A stretch of 64,000 nt of DNA from Brevibacterium ihuae (GCF_900184225.1 NZ_FXWZ01000003.1:1057684-1121683), one strand, 5' to 3'. Counted from the first letter of the stretch, positions 43,206 to 52,024 are shown. Made by a program: numbers and translations. Notes: a model not told the origin generated them from the sequence alone.

Positions 43206-44138
43206 ATGAGCGAACACAGCGGACATCTGCCAGTCGACGGAGACCGCAAAGCCCTCCGGATCTCCGGGTGGCTGACGGGAGTGTATTTCGTCATCGAGCT
43301 GGTCATCGGGCTGTGGTCCGGGTCGGTCGCGGTGATCTCCGATGCCTTCCACACGTTCTCGGCTGTCGGCGGGGTGCTGATCGCGCTGGTCGCCCAGCGT
43401 CTGAGCCAGCGCCCCGCCACTGCGCAGGAGACTTTCGGGTGGGCCCGCGCGGAGATCATCGGGGCTTTGTTCAACGGACTCTTCCTCGCCCTGATGGCCG
43501 CCTACGTGTTCTACATGGGGGCCATGCGGCTGGCCGATCCGATCGAGCTGCCCACCACGGTGATGCTCTGGGTGGCCGCCGGCGGCATTGTCACCGAGCT
43601 CATCGCATTCTGGCTGCTCTACCAACGTCAGAAGACGAACCTGAACATCAAGGGCGCGTTCTGGCACATCCTGCAGACCGTCGTCGGCAGCCTCATCATC
43701 ATCATCTCCGCGGTGGTCATCCGACTGACAGGCTTCCTCGCGATCGACCCGCTGCTGGGCATGGTCTTCGGCGTGGTGCTGCTGTGGGCATCGTGGACCA
43801 TCATCCGGTCAGCCCTGAGAATCCTGCTCCAGGGCACCCCCGAACACCTCGACCTGCCGGCAGCGATCGCCGCGCTGGAGGAGATCGACGGGGTTGAGGA
43901 CGTCCACCACGTGCACGCCTGGACCATCACCTCAGGGCGCACCGTCTTCTCCGCGCACCTGCACGTGGCCAACCCGGCCCAGCATGAGGCCGTGCTGGAA
44001 CAGGCGACCGACTTGCTCACCGACCGGTTCGACATCTACTTCTCCACGCTGCAGATCGAGCGCACCTGCCCGGCCGAGGCCGCCACGAGCATCGACATCA
44101 CCAGACCCCCCGAGCGCGGGACAGACCCGGGCATTTGA
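43206..44138 (+). CDS. CDF-family cation transporter with an altered metal site
   Basis: 310 residues from ATG 43206, with GGAGG upstream. Six membrane spans and a cytoplasmic ferredoxin-like C-terminal domain (VEDVHHVHAWTITSGRTVFS). In CzcD-type zinc exporters two HxxxD motifs in TM2 and TM5 hold the metal. Here they read DAFHTFSA (His49...Ala53) and FWHILQT (His154...Thr158): both His are kept and both Asp are gone. This argues against ordinary Zn/Co specificity; a softer metal such as Cu(I) is a speculation that fits the copper locus and the upstream CopR-like box. Its stop lies in the second CopR-like box ahead of copR. Confidence 0.88.
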   Translation: MSEHSGHLPVDGDRKALRISGWLTGVYFVIELVIGLWSGSVAVISDAFHTFSAVGGVLIALVAQRLSQRPATAQETFGWARAEIIGALFNGLFLALMAAYVFYMGAMRLADPIELPTTVMLWVAAGGIVTELIAFWLLYQRQKTNLNIKGAFWHILQTVVGSLIIIISAVVIRLTGFLAIDPLLGMVFGVVLLWASWTIIRSALRILLQGTPEHLDLPAAIAALEEIDGVEDVHHVHAWTITSGRTVFSAHLHVANPAQHEAVLEQATDLLTDRFDIYFSTLQIERTCPAEAATSIDITRPPERGTDPGI

Positions 44139-44154
44139 AGGTTTGACGAAGATT
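44135..44154 (+). promoter_or_regulatory. CopR-box-like direct repeat upstream of copRS
   Basis: TTGAAGGTTTGACGAAGATT differs by one base from the box at 43064. It overlaps the last codons of the CDF gene and lies 59 bases upstream of the copR start, suggesting autoregulation. Confidence 0.75.
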
Positions 44155-44212
44155 CCGGCCGCAGCGGGCGCTGAGGGCTGTGTGCCACCAGCACTGGGGA
44201 CAGACTGGGTAC

Positions 44213-44926
44213 ATGCGGGCTGAACGAACCGACCACCACCCTGGCGGACGCATCGTCGTCGCCGAGGATGAAAAGCCTCTGGCGCAGATGGTGGCGACCT
44301 ATCTGAGCCGAGACGGCTTCCACGTCGAGCAGGCACACACCGGAGTCCAGGCGCTCGACAGCGTCAGGGCCGAGGAGCCCGACGTGCTGATCCTCGACCT
44401 CGGACTGCCCGGGCTCGACGGAATCGAGGTCTGCCGCCGCGTGCGGGCGATGTCGGAGTGCTACGTGCTGATCCTGACCGCCCGGGGGAGCGAGAACGAC
44501 AAGCTCCTGGGGCTTGCCGCCGGCGCGGATGACTACATCACCAAACCCTTCAGCGTCCGGGAACTGGTCGCCCGAGTCCACGCCGTGCTCAGGCGTCCCC
44601 GCACCGGAAACCCACCCCAGGACTCCGTCCGCGTCGTCGGTGATCTCACCATCGACCTCGCCGGCCACGAGATCCGGCGGGCTGACGCGGTGCTTCCCCT
44701 GACACGCACCGAGTTCGACCTGCTGGTCGCCTTGTCTGCAACACCCAACCGCGCGCTCTCCCGCCGGCAGCTCATCGACGCCGTCTGGGACACGTCGTGG
44801 GTCGGCGACGAACGGATCGTCGATGTCCACATCGGACACCTGCGGCGCAAGCTCGGTGAAGAGCCCGACGGTGGCGGCCTCATCGAGACCGTCCGCGGCG
44901 TCGGATACCGAATGGTGCCCCGATGA
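44213..44926 (+). CDS. copR: OmpR-family response regulator, CopR-like
   Basis: 237 residues. Receiver domain (about 14-128) with IVVAEDE, phospho-acceptor Asp62 in LILDLGLPG, Thr/Ser in ILTARG and Lys in YITKPF. The winged-helix DNA-binding domain follows with LTRTEFDLLVALSATPNRAL and IVDVHIGHLRRKLGEEP. OmpR-type regulators bind direct repeats about 11 bp apart, matching the three boxes found in this island. ATG at 44213 is preferred over one 33 bases upstream because it fits the family N-terminus. It overlaps copS by four bases. Confidence 0.9.
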   Translation: MRAERTDHHPGGRIVVAEDEKPLAQMVATYLSRDGFHVEQAHTGVQALDSVRAEEPDVLILDLGLPGLDGIEVCRRVRAMSECYVLILTARGSENDKLLGLAAGADDYITKPFSVRELVARVHAVLRRPRTGNPPQDSVRVVGDLTIDLAGHEIRRADAVLPLTRTEFDLLVALSATPNRALSRRQLIDAVWDTSWVGDERIVDVHIGHLRRKLGEEPDGGGLIETVRGVGYRMVPR

Positions 44927-46035
44927 GACTGCGCAACTCCGGCTTGGCCGCCCGCCTGTTCGCCACCCAGCTGATCGTGGTGGCGGCAAGCCTGCTCGGA
45001 GCGGTGGCAGTCGCCACCCTGGCCGGGCCCCCGCTGTTCCACGAACACCTGGAGCTGGCCGGCATCCCGGGAGGATCCCCGGAACTGTTCCATGTCGAAC
45101 AGGCCTACCGCGACGCGAACCTGATCACCCTGGCAGTGGCCCTGGGCACCGGTCTGGCCTGCGCGCTCCTGGCCAGCTTCCTGCTCTCCCGCACGATCCG
45201 CACCCCGCTGGAACAGCTCACCGCTGCGGCAGCCGAAGTTGCCCATGGCAACTACGACGTGCGCGTTCCGGTGCTCGGCGCCGGCGTCGAGCTCGATTCC
45301 CTGGCCCGGGCGTTCAACATGATGGCCGACCAGCTGACACGCACCGAGGAAACGCGGCAGCGCATCCTGTCCGACCTCGCCCACGAGATGAGCACCCCGG
45401 TCTCGGTCCTCTCCGTCTACCTCGAGGGGCTGCAGGACGAGGTCGTCGAGTGGAACCCCACCACCGACGCCGTGATGGCCGAACAGCTGGCACGCCTGAC
45501 ACGCCTCGTCGAAGACATCGACGATGTCTCCCGCGCCGAGGAAGGCCGGATCGACCTCGACCCGGCCCCCCTGCCCCTCGCCAACCTGCTCGAAACTTGC
45601 GCCGCCGCAGTCCGGGAGAACTATGCGGCCAAGGGAGTGACGCTCACCACCGCGGCCGACGCCGACGTCCTGATCGCCGACCGGCAACGGCTGGCACAAG
45701 TCCTCGACAACCTCCTGTCGAACGCCCTGCGCCACACCCCACCGAAGGGAACCGTCTCCCTCACCGCCACCGGCACCAGCGACACCGTGCTCATCCGCGT
45801 CACCGACACCGGCGACGGCATGACCGCCGACCAGCTCACCCACATCTTCGAACGCTTCTACCGCGGCGACACCGCCCGCGACCGCGACCACGGCGGCTCC
45901 GGCATCGGCCTGACGATCTCCCACGCCCTCATCGCAGCTCACGGCGGCACCCTCACCGCCGCCTCCGCCGGCCCCGGACACGGCTCCGAGTTCACCATCG
46001 AACTGCCCCGCACCCCTGGAAAGGCCTACCCGTGA
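44923..46035 (+). CDS. copS: Sensor histidine kinase, CopS-like
   Basis: 370 residues. Two membrane spans (about 10-34 and 67-90) enclose a short extracytoplasmic sensor of about 30 residues containing His-Glu-His and Met-free acidic sequence (LFHEHLELAGIPG, LFHVEQAY). A HAMP domain follows. The phospho-acceptor is His154 in LSDLAHEMSTP, and the ATPase has NLLSNALRH, DTGDGM and GSGIGLTIS. The small His-rich outer loop is suitable for sensing external copper. It is coupled to copR. Confidence 0.9.
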   Translation: MRLRNSGLAARLFATQLIVVAASLLGAVAVATLAGPPLFHEHLELAGIPGGSPELFHVEQAYRDANLITLAVALGTGLACALLASFLLSRTIRTPLEQLTAAAAEVAHGNYDVRVPVLGAGVELDSLARAFNMMADQLTRTEETRQRILSDLAHEMSTPVSVLSVYLEGLQDEVVEWNPTTDAVMAEQLARLTRLVEDIDDVSRAEEGRIDLDPAPLPLANLLETCAAAVRENYAAKGVTLTTAADADVLIADRQRLAQVLDNLLSNALRHTPPKGTVSLTATGTSDTVLIRVTDTGDGMTADQLTHIFERFYRGDTARDRDHGGSGIGLTISHALIAAHGGTLTAASAGPGHGSEFTIELPRTPGKAYP

Positions 46036-46055
46036 GAACAAACACCTTTACTCAC

Positions 46056-46072
46056 ATACCCCCCGGGGGTAT
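46056..46072 (+). promoter_or_regulatory. CsoR-like operator upstream of the HMA/copB operon
   Basis: ATACCCCC-C-GGGGGTAT is a perfect 17-bp palindrome, the pattern of copper-responsive CsoR operators (ATACCC...GGGTAT). It lies between copS and the HMA-protein gene. Confidence 0.82.
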
Positions 46073-46130
46073 AGTCGGGGTTGTTGGAGGCTCTCTCCAC
46101 CTCTCCGAGCCCACTAGTCAGGAGCACATC

Positions 46131-46454
46131 ATGACCGCATCCTCCCGCCAGCTGCCCCTCGCATCGGCAGGATGTGCCTGCTGCGCACCAGCCGACACCG
46201 CCACTACAAACGCAACCGGCAGCAGTGCTGAGCCGGTCTCCACGGTCACGCTCGCAGTGGAGGGGCTGACCTGCCAGGGCTGCGCCTCGCGGGTAACCAA
46301 CGTCGTGCAAACACTGGATGCGAACGCCCAGGTGGACGTCACGCTGGTGCCCCACGGCCAGTCCACTGTCACGGTGAACAGCAGCGCACCGGTGGACTCT
46401 GCGGCGCTGCAATCGGCGCTTTCCGCGGCCGGTTACCCCGCAGCAGAAGCCTGA
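46131..46454 (+). CDS. Heavy-metal-associated (HMA) domain protein with Cys-rich N-terminus
   Basis: 107 residues from ATG 46131 with AGGAG upstream. An N-terminal cluster SAGCACCAPAD could bind metal. The HMA domain starts at about residue 38 with the CxxC site GLTCQGCASRV and ends SALSAAGYPAAEA. There is no membrane span, so it should be a cytosolic copper chaperone or sensor for the CopB ATPase encoded 33 bases downstream. The extra Cys cluster is unlike a plain CopZ. Confidence 0.85.
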   Translation: MTASSRQLPLASAGCACCAPADTATTNATGSSAEPVSTVTLAVEGLTCQGCASRVTNVVQTLDANAQVDVTLVPHGQSTVTVNSSAPVDSAALQSALSAAGYPAAEA

Positions 46455-46487
46455 TCGGCTACCCATCCCCGACTGTGAAGGACAACG

Positions 46488-48707
46488 ATGAGCAATCCGG
46501 AGCACCACCACCAGCACCACGACGATCACCTCGACGCGGGCAGCCACGGACAGGCGATGCCGCAGGGACACGGGCACTCAGCCCTCGATGAACGCCCGGC
46601 ACCGGCCCACGGTGGTCATGCCGGGCACGACCATGACGAGCATGCAGGCCATGGGGAGCACGCCGGGCACAGTGTTGCGATGTTCCGGAACCGGTTCTGG
46701 GTCAGCCTGATCCTGTCGGTGCCGGTCGTCATCTTCAGCCACATGGTCGCCGACCTGCTCGGCTACCAGGTGCCCGAGTTCTTCGGCTCGGCCTGGATCG
46801 CCCCGGTGCTGGGCACCGTCATCTACGTCTACGGCGGCATGCCCTTTCTCAAGGGCGGGCTCAATGAGCTGAAATCACGGCAGCCGGGGATGATGCTGCT
46901 GATCGCGATGGCCATCACGGTGGCCTTCGTCGCCTCCTGGGCCACCAGCTTGGGCATCGGCGACTTCATGCTCGACTTCTGGTGGGAGCTGGCGCTGCTG
47001 GTCACCATCATGCTGTTGGGGCACTGGCTGGAGATGCGGGCACTCGGTGCGGCATCCGGTGCGCTCGACGCGCTGGCCGAGCTGTTGCCCGACGAGGCGG
47101 AGAAGGTCACCGAGTCCGGGATCGTCACCGTCCCGATCGCCGAACTGCAGACGGGTGACACGGTGTTGGTCCGGTCCGGGGCCCGGGTGCCTGCCGACGG
47201 CCGCATCATCGACGGGCACGCCGAGTTCGACGAGTCCATGATCACTGGTGAGTCCAAACCCGTCCCGCGTGAGCTCGGTGACAAGATCGTGGCCGGCACC
47301 GTCGCCACGGACAACGCGGTGCGTCTAACCGTGGAAGCCACCGGCGGCGAGACTGCCCTGGCCGGCATTCAGCGGATGGTCGCCGACGCGCAGGCATCGT
47401 CGTCGCGGGCACAGGCACTGGCCGATCGTGCCGCAGCGCTGCTGTTCTGGTTCGCGTTGGGGGCCGGCATCATCACTGCACTCATCTGGACGCTGCTGGG
47501 CGCGCCGGACCAGGCAGTCATCCGCACCGTCACAGTGCTGATCATCGCCTGCCCGCACGCACTCGGACTGGCGATTCCGCTGGTGATCTCTATCTCGACT
47601 GAGAAGGCCGCCCGGTCAGGCTTGCTCATCAAGGACCGGCTCGCGCTGGAGCGGATGCGCTCGATCGATATCGTGCTCTTCGACAAGACCGGCACTCTCA
47701 CGCAGGGCGCGCACGCAGTCACCGGGACCGCCCATGTGTCAGGAATCAGCGAAGGCCGCGTGTTGGCGCTGGCCGCCGCCGCCGAGGCCAACAGCGAACA
47801 CCCGGTGGCACGTGCGATCACCGCAGCGGCAGCCGAAAACCCGGAAGCGGCCGCGGCGCGCCTGCAGGCCAGCGAGTTCACCGCAGCCGCCGGTCGCGGG
47901 GTCCGCGCCGTCGTCGAGGGTTCCGAGATCACCGTGGGCGGGCCCAACATGCTGCGCGACTACGGACTGGAATCCCCAGCCGAGATCGCCGCCGACGTCG
48001 CGGAATGGACCCAGCGCGGCGCCAGCGTCCTGCACATCGTCCAGGACCGGACGATAATCGGGGCGGTCGCCCTGGAGGACCAGGTGCGGTCGGAGTCCCG
48101 AGCCGCAGTCCACGCCCTGCAGGAACGCGGTGTGAAGGTCGCGCTCATCACCGGCGACGCGCAACAGGTCGCCGACGCCGTCGGCCGCGACCTCGGTATC
48201 GATGAGGTGTTCGCCGAGGTGCTCCCGCAGGACAAGGACTCCGCCGTCATCGACCTGCAGAACAGGGGACTGGCGGTGGCGATGGTCGGCGACGGCGTCA
48301 ATGACGCCCCCGCCCTTGCCCGGGCCGACGTCGGCATCGCGATCGGGGCCGGCACCGACGTGGCGATGGAATCGGCCGGCGTCGTGCTGGCCAGCGACGA
48401 CCCGCGAGCAGTGCTGTCGATGATCGATCTGTCGCGGGCCAGCTACCGCAAGATGATCCAGAACCTGGTCTGGGCGACCGGCTACAACGTCCTCGCCGTC
48501 CCGCTGGCCGCCGGAGTCCTGGCCCCCATCGGGTTCGTGCTCTCCCCGGCCGTCGGCGCGATCCTGATGTCCCTGTCGACGATCATCGTCGCGCTCAACG
48601 CCCAGCTGCTGCGCCGCACCGAACTCAACCCGGCATGGCTGGCACCGACCCCCGCCGAGACGTCCCGACCAGAAACCGTCCACCACCAAGGAAAGGTCAC
48701 ATCATGA
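46488..48707 (+). CDS. copB: CopB-type copper-exporting P1B ATPase (CPH motif)
   Basis: 739 residues. The N-terminus is His-rich (HHHQHHDDHLDAGS, then HGGHAGHDHDEHAG) instead of an HMA domain, typical of P1B-3 pumps. Membrane motif CPH (Cys355-Pro-His357) in LIIACPHALGLAIPL, phosphorylation Asp399 in FDKTGTLTQ, actuator MITGESKP, and hinge [19 protein letters not shown]1B-3 enzymes export copper (Cu+ or Cu2+). The stop overlaps the DUF305 lipoprotein start, suggesting delivery of exported metal to it. Confidence 0.93.
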   Translation: MSNPEHHHQHHDDHLDAGSHGQAMPQGHGHSALDERPAPAHGGHAGHDHDEHAGHGEHAGHSVAMFRNRFWVSLILSVPVVIFSHMVADLLGYQVPEFFGSAWIAPVLGTVIYVYGGMPFLKGGLNELKSRQPGMMLLIAMAITVAFVASWATSLGIGDFMLDFWWELALLVTIMLLGHWLEMRALGAASGALDALAELLPDEAEKVTESGIVTVPIAELQTGDTVLVRSGARVPADGRIIDGHAEFDESMITGESKPVPRELGDKIVAGTVATDNAVRLTVEATGGETALAGIQRMVADAQASSSRAQALADRAAALLFWFALGAGIITALIWTLLGAPDQAVIRTVTVLIIACPHALGLAIPLVISISTEKAARSGLLIKDRLALERMRSIDIVLFDKTGTLTQGAHAVTGTAHVSGISEGRVLALAAAAEANSEHPVARAITAAAAENPEAAAARLQASEFTAAAGRGVRAVVEGSEITVGGPNMLRDYGLESPAEIAADVAEWTQRGASVLHIVQDRTIIGAVALEDQVRSESRAAVHALQERGVKVALITGDAQQVADAVGRDLGIDEVFAEVLPQDKDSAVIDLQNRGLAVAMVGDGVNDAPALARADVGIAIGAGTDVAMESAGVVLASDDPRAVLSMIDLSRASYRKMIQNLVWATGYNVLAVPLAAGVLAPIGFVLSPAVGAILMSLSTIIVALNAQLLRRTELNPAWLAPTPAETSRPETVHHQGKVTS

Positions 48708-49354
48708 AGCGCACCCCACTAGCAGTTGCGGCAGCCGTCGCCGGCACGCTGATCCTCTCGGCATGCGCCGGGAACGCCGACCCCGGCAGCACAGGGGCAG
48801 ATCCCGCCCCTGAGACCTCGGTCGCCACCGACTCGGCTGCCACCGACTCCGCCGGCTCCGGTGAGGAGATCTCCGAGGAGCACAACGACGCCGACGTGAT
48901 GTTCGCGCAGATGATGATTCCGCACCATCAGCAGGCCGTCGAGATGAGCGAGGTTCTGCTGGCCAAGGACGACATCCCGCAGAACGTCGCCGACTTTGCC
49001 CAGGGAGTCATCGACGCGCAGGGGCCTGAGATCGATCGGATGAACGCCATGCTCGAAGCCTGGGGCCAGGAACCCATGGGTGACATGGGCGACATGGGTG
49101 GTCACGGCGGTCACGGCGGCATGAGCGGGATGATGAGCGAAGACGACATGCAGCAGCTCGAAGACGCCACCGGCACGGAGGCCGCGAAGCTGTACCTGGA
49201 ACAGATGACCCGACACCATGAGGGTGCCGTCGAAATGGCCGAACAGCAGGTCACCGACGGGCAGAACCCGCAGGCGAAAGCCCTGGCCGAGCAGGTCATC
49301 GAAGACCAGGAAGCAGAGATCCAGGAGATGAAGACGATGCTCGACGAACTCTGA
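48704..49354 (+). CDS. DUF305 lipoprotein, probable copper-binding
   Basis: 216 residues with a lipobox (LILSAC, Cys21) and a DUF305 four-helix domain holding two HH motifs: MMIPHHQQAVEMSEVLL and MTRHHEGAVEMAEQQ. A Met/His/Gly-rich loop separates them (MGDMGDMGGHGGHGGMSG). Met and His in exported proteins typically bind Cu(I) or Cu(II). The ATG overlaps the copB stop by four bases. Role: extracytoplasmic copper buffering after export; this is inference from residues and context. Confidence 0.88.
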   Translation: MKRTPLAVAAAVAGTLILSACAGNADPGSTGADPAPETSVATDSAATDSAGSGEEISEEHNDADVMFAQMMIPHHQQAVEMSEVLLAKDDIPQNVADFAQGVIDAQGPEIDRMNAMLEAWGQEPMGDMGDMGGHGGHGGMSGMMSEDDMQQLEDATGTEAAKLYLEQMTRHHEGAVEMAEQQVTDGQNPQAKALAEQVIEDQEAEIQEMKTMLDEL

Positions 49355-49409
49355 CCACCCGGCGACGAGCCCACCGTGGGACACGCGCACCACCTCGAAA
49401 GGAATGAGC

Positions 49410-50462
49410 ATGGACACCAAGATCAAAGTCGCGGTGAACGGGTACGGGGTCATCGGCAAACGCGTCGCTGACGCCGTCCGGGCCCAACACGACATGGCAC
49501 TCATCGGCGTCAGCGACATCACCGCCGATTACCGGGTCGCGGCCGCCGCCGCGCGTGACATCCCCGTCTTCGCCTCCACCTCTGAGGCCCATCAGGAAAT
49601 GCGTGCCTCCGGGTATGCCGTGGCGGGTGAACTGCCTGACCTGCTCGATCAGGTCGATGTGATCGTGGACAGCACCCCGGCCAAGGTCGGGGCCAGAAAC
49701 CTCGACCTCTACCGCACGCATGGAGTGAAGTCCGTGTTTCAGGGCGGGGAGAAGCACGATCTCACGGGGCATTCCTTCGTGGCTCATGCCAACTACAGCT
49801 CCGCCCGCGGCCGCGACTCCACCCGGGTCGTCTCGTGCAACACCACCGCGACCGTGCGCACCCTCACCGCGCTGAAGAACGTCGGGCTGCTGTCGAAGGC
49901 GCGCGGCGTGCTCATCCGGCGGGCGACCGACCCCTGGGAGTCCGACCACTCCGGGATCATGAACACGATCGTCCCCGAGGGACGCATTCCCAGCCACCAG
50001 GGACCCGACGCCCAGACGGTGGTTCCCGACCTCGACGTCGTCACCATGGCAGCGAAAGGGGCCCATACCCAGAACCACCTGCACTACTGGACGATCGAGC
50101 TCACCCGTCCCGTCGAGAAGGCCGAGGTCCTCGAGGCCTTCCGGACGGTGCCCAGGATCGCCTTCGTCCGGCGCTCCGATGGCATCGTGGCGGTCAACAG
50201 CACCGCCGAGCTGATGCAGGACCTCGGCAGGCCCCGCGGGGACATGTACGAGGTCGCAGTCTGGGAAGACATCCTCACCGTGGACGGCACCGAACTGTTC
50301 TGCACGTACACGGTCGACAACCAGGCCATCGTGACCCCGGAGAACATCGACGCCATCCGGGCCCTGGCCGGTTCGGTCGAGGACGGTGAAGAATCCATTC
50401 ACCGCACCGACACAGCGTTGGGGGTCCGCCGCGATTTCGTGAAATCACTAGCCCACGACTGA
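49410..50462 (+). CDS. Archaeal-type (type II) glyceraldehyde-3-phosphate dehydrogenase
   Basis: 350 residues. It is not a bacterial GapA: the sequence follows the archaeal phosphorylating GAPDH (VAVNGYGVIGKRVADAVRAQ, STPAKVGARNLDLY, catalytic Cys143 in VVSCNTTATVRTL, and the HSGIMNTIVPEGRIPS loop). It oxidises glyceraldehyde-3-phosphate to 1,3-bisphosphoglycerate with NAD(P). The start at 49410 is favoured by AAAGG spacing. It follows the copB-DUF305 genes by 55 bases on the same strand. A glycolytic isozyme in a copper operon suggests a spare for the host GAPDH, which copper inhibits in other bacteria; this is inference. Confidence 0.92.
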   Translation: MDTKIKVAVNGYGVIGKRVADAVRAQHDMALIGVSDITADYRVAAAAARDIPVFASTSEAHQEMRASGYAVAGELPDLLDQVDVIVDSTPAKVGARNLDLYRTHGVKSVFQGGEKHDLTGHSFVAHANYSSARGRDSTRVVSCNTTATVRTLTALKNVGLLSKARGVLIRRATDPWESDHSGIMNTIVPEGRIPSHQGPDAQTVVPDLDVVTMAAKGAHTQNHLHYWTIELTRPVEKAEVLEAFRTVPRIAFVRRSDGIVAVNSTAELMQDLGRPRGDMYEVAVWEDILTVDGTELFCTYTVDNQAIVTPENIDAIRALAGSVEDGEESIHRTDTALGVRRDFVKSLAHD

Positions 50463-50479
50463 GTACCAGGACCGACAGA

Positions 50480-50522
50480 GGCGATGGCTGCCGGAGGTAA
50501 CGTCCTCCCGGCAGCCATCGCC
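50480..50522. terminator. Bidirectional terminator between GAPDH and aldolase genes
   Basis: GGCGATGGCTGCCGGAGG (50480-50497) pairs with CCTCCCGGCAGCCATCGCC (50504-50522) with one bulged C and a 6-nt loop; GACAG/CTGTC can extend the stem outward. It lies between convergent genes. Confidence 0.85.
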
Positions 50523-50544
50523 CTGTCCACCCCGACAAGGTGCG

Positions 50545-51429
50545 TCAGGTGCGTGATGCAGCCACGATCGACGCAATCGCTCCATCCAGGGCAGCGTCGA
50601 ACTCTGTATCGCTCTGCCCTGCGGTCAGCCCTTCCGTCAGGGCGCGGGAGAAACTGGCGATCATCCCCGGGTTGCGGGCCAGGCGGGTGTTGGCTTCCGC
50701 GCGGGAATAGCCGCCCGACAGCGCCAGCACCCGCACCACCCGCGGATGGTCCACGAACTCACGGTAGTGATCATCACGCTCCGGCAGGGTCAGTTTGAGG
50801 ATGACCGGCTGATCCTCGCCGAGCCCGTCGAGCTCTTCCCGGATGGCAGTGCGCAACTGGTCCTCGGCCCCGGCCTTGTCGGGGGAGTGGATGTCGACCT
50901 CGGGCTCCACAATGGGCACCAACCCAAACCGCAGGATCTGCCGCGCGATGGCGAACTGCTGGGCGACGACGGCATCCAGCCCACCTCCGGGCGCCTTGAT
51001 GACCGAGCGCATCTTCGTGCCGAACATGCGCTTGCTCACCGCGCGGGTCAGCAGGGCGTCCAGTTCGGGGATGGGCTTCATGACCTGGGCACCGTGGGTC
51101 TCCGCTGCCAGTCCCTTGTCGATCTTGAGGAACGGCACGATTCCCTTCACCTCCCACAAGTACTCACCCGTCGGACGCCCGTCGATCTCACGGTCCATCG
51201 TGTCTTCGAACAGGATCGAGCCCAGGATGCGCTCACCGTCGAACGCCGGACTGGTGATAATACGAGTGCGCATCCGATGCACCAGATCGAACATCTCCGC
51301 CCGGTTGGAATAGGAATCCTCGCTGATCCCGTAGAGCCTCAGCGCCTGCGGCGTGCTGCCCCCGCTCTGATCCAACGCCGCGATGAAACCCGACCCGCTC
51401 CTGACCCGGGCGAACATGTCCTGACCCAC
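50545..51429 (-). CDS. fda: Class I fructose-bisphosphate aldolase
   Basis: 294 residues from GTG 51429, chosen because AAAGGGG lies at correct spacing and the length then fits the bacterial class I family (about 296). Schiff-base Lys212 is in PVILKLTLPERDD. Other motifs are FIAALDQSGGSTPQALRLYG, LFEDTMDREIDG and RVLALSGGYSRAEANTRLA. It cleaves fructose-1,6-bisphosphate without a metal ion, unlike the class II enzyme usual in actinobacteria. It is co-directional with the copper-storage protein gene 34 bases upstream, so its expression probably follows copper. Confidence 0.93.
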   Translation of the reverse strand: MGQDMFARVRSGSGFIAALDQSGGSTPQALRLYGISEDSYSNRAEMFDLVHRMRTRIITSPAFDGERILGSILFEDTMDREIDGRPTGEYLWEVKGIVPFLKIDKGLAAETHGAQVMKPIPELDALLTRAVSKRMFGTKMRSVIKAPGGGLDAVVAQQFAIARQILRFGLVPIVEPEVDIHSPDKAGAEDQLRTAIREELDGLGEDQPVILKLTLPERDDHYREFVDHPRVVRVLALSGGYSRAEANTRLARNPGMIASFSRALTEGLTAGQSDTEFDAALDGAIASIVAASRT

Positions 51430-51463
51430 TCGCGCCCCTTTCGAATCAGCGCCGGGTCTCATA

Positions 51464-51871
51464 TCAGGGCAGGGCCTTCAGCAACGCGGCACACGCCTCT
51501 TCGCACCGTCTGCACGCCTCAGCGCAGATGCGGCAGTGATCGTGCATCTGAGCGTGCTTCTCACATTCCTCCGCACATGCCCGGCACACCGTCCGGCACG
51601 TCTCCACCAGGGACCGGATGACTTCCGGATTGGTGCCGGTCAACCGCGAGAGCACGTTGCCGGTCGTGATGCAGACGTCCGCGCAATCCAGATCGGCGCG
51701 GATGCACGCCGCCAGGTCGGCCACCATCTCTTCGCTCAGACACGCATCGGCACAAGCCGTGCATGTCTGCGCACACTCGAAACACGCCGCGATACAGGCG
51801 GCGAGCGTATCCTTATCGACCCCTTGCGCACCCGCAGGGTGGGTCTCAATCATCGAAACTACATGCGACAT
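51464..51871 (-). CDS. Four-helix-bundle copper storage protein (Csp3/DUF326-like)
   Basis: 135 residues with 18 cysteines arranged along helices in CxxxC-type spacing (CIAACFECAQTCTACADAC, then CRTVCRACAEEC and CRICAEACRRCEEAC). No signal peptide, so it should be cytosolic like Csp3, which stores many Cu(I) ions inside the bundle. It is the first gene of the minus-strand pair with the aldolase. A CopR-like box and two CsoR-like operators lie in the shared upstream region. Confidence 0.92.
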   Translation of the reverse strand: MSHVVSMIETHPAGAQGVDKDTLAACIAACFECAQTCTACADACLSEEMVADLAACIRADLDCADVCITTGNVLSRLTGTNPEVIRSLVETCRTVCRACAEECEKHAQMHDHCRICAEACRRCEEACAALLKALP

Positions 51872-51963
51872 GGAACTCTCCTTCCATTTCGACCAGGCGC
51901 AGCGAATCCGCGCCGTACTGCGACCGTACGTGCGCGTCCCGAACCAGTTGAACCCCGCGAGCC

Positions 51964-51983
51964 TTGAAGATTTGGTGAAGATC
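51964..51983. promoter_or_regulatory. CopR-box-like direct repeat between csp and copZ
   Basis: TTGAAGATTTGGTGAAGATC has two TGAAGAT half-sites 11 bases apart, the same pattern as at 43064 and 44135. It lies in the divergent promoter region shared by the copper storage and copZ-copA operons. Confidence 0.75.
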
Positions 51984-52024
51984 CACCTCGGCAGCCTCCG
52001 AGAGTCGAAACACCCTTGACCCGG

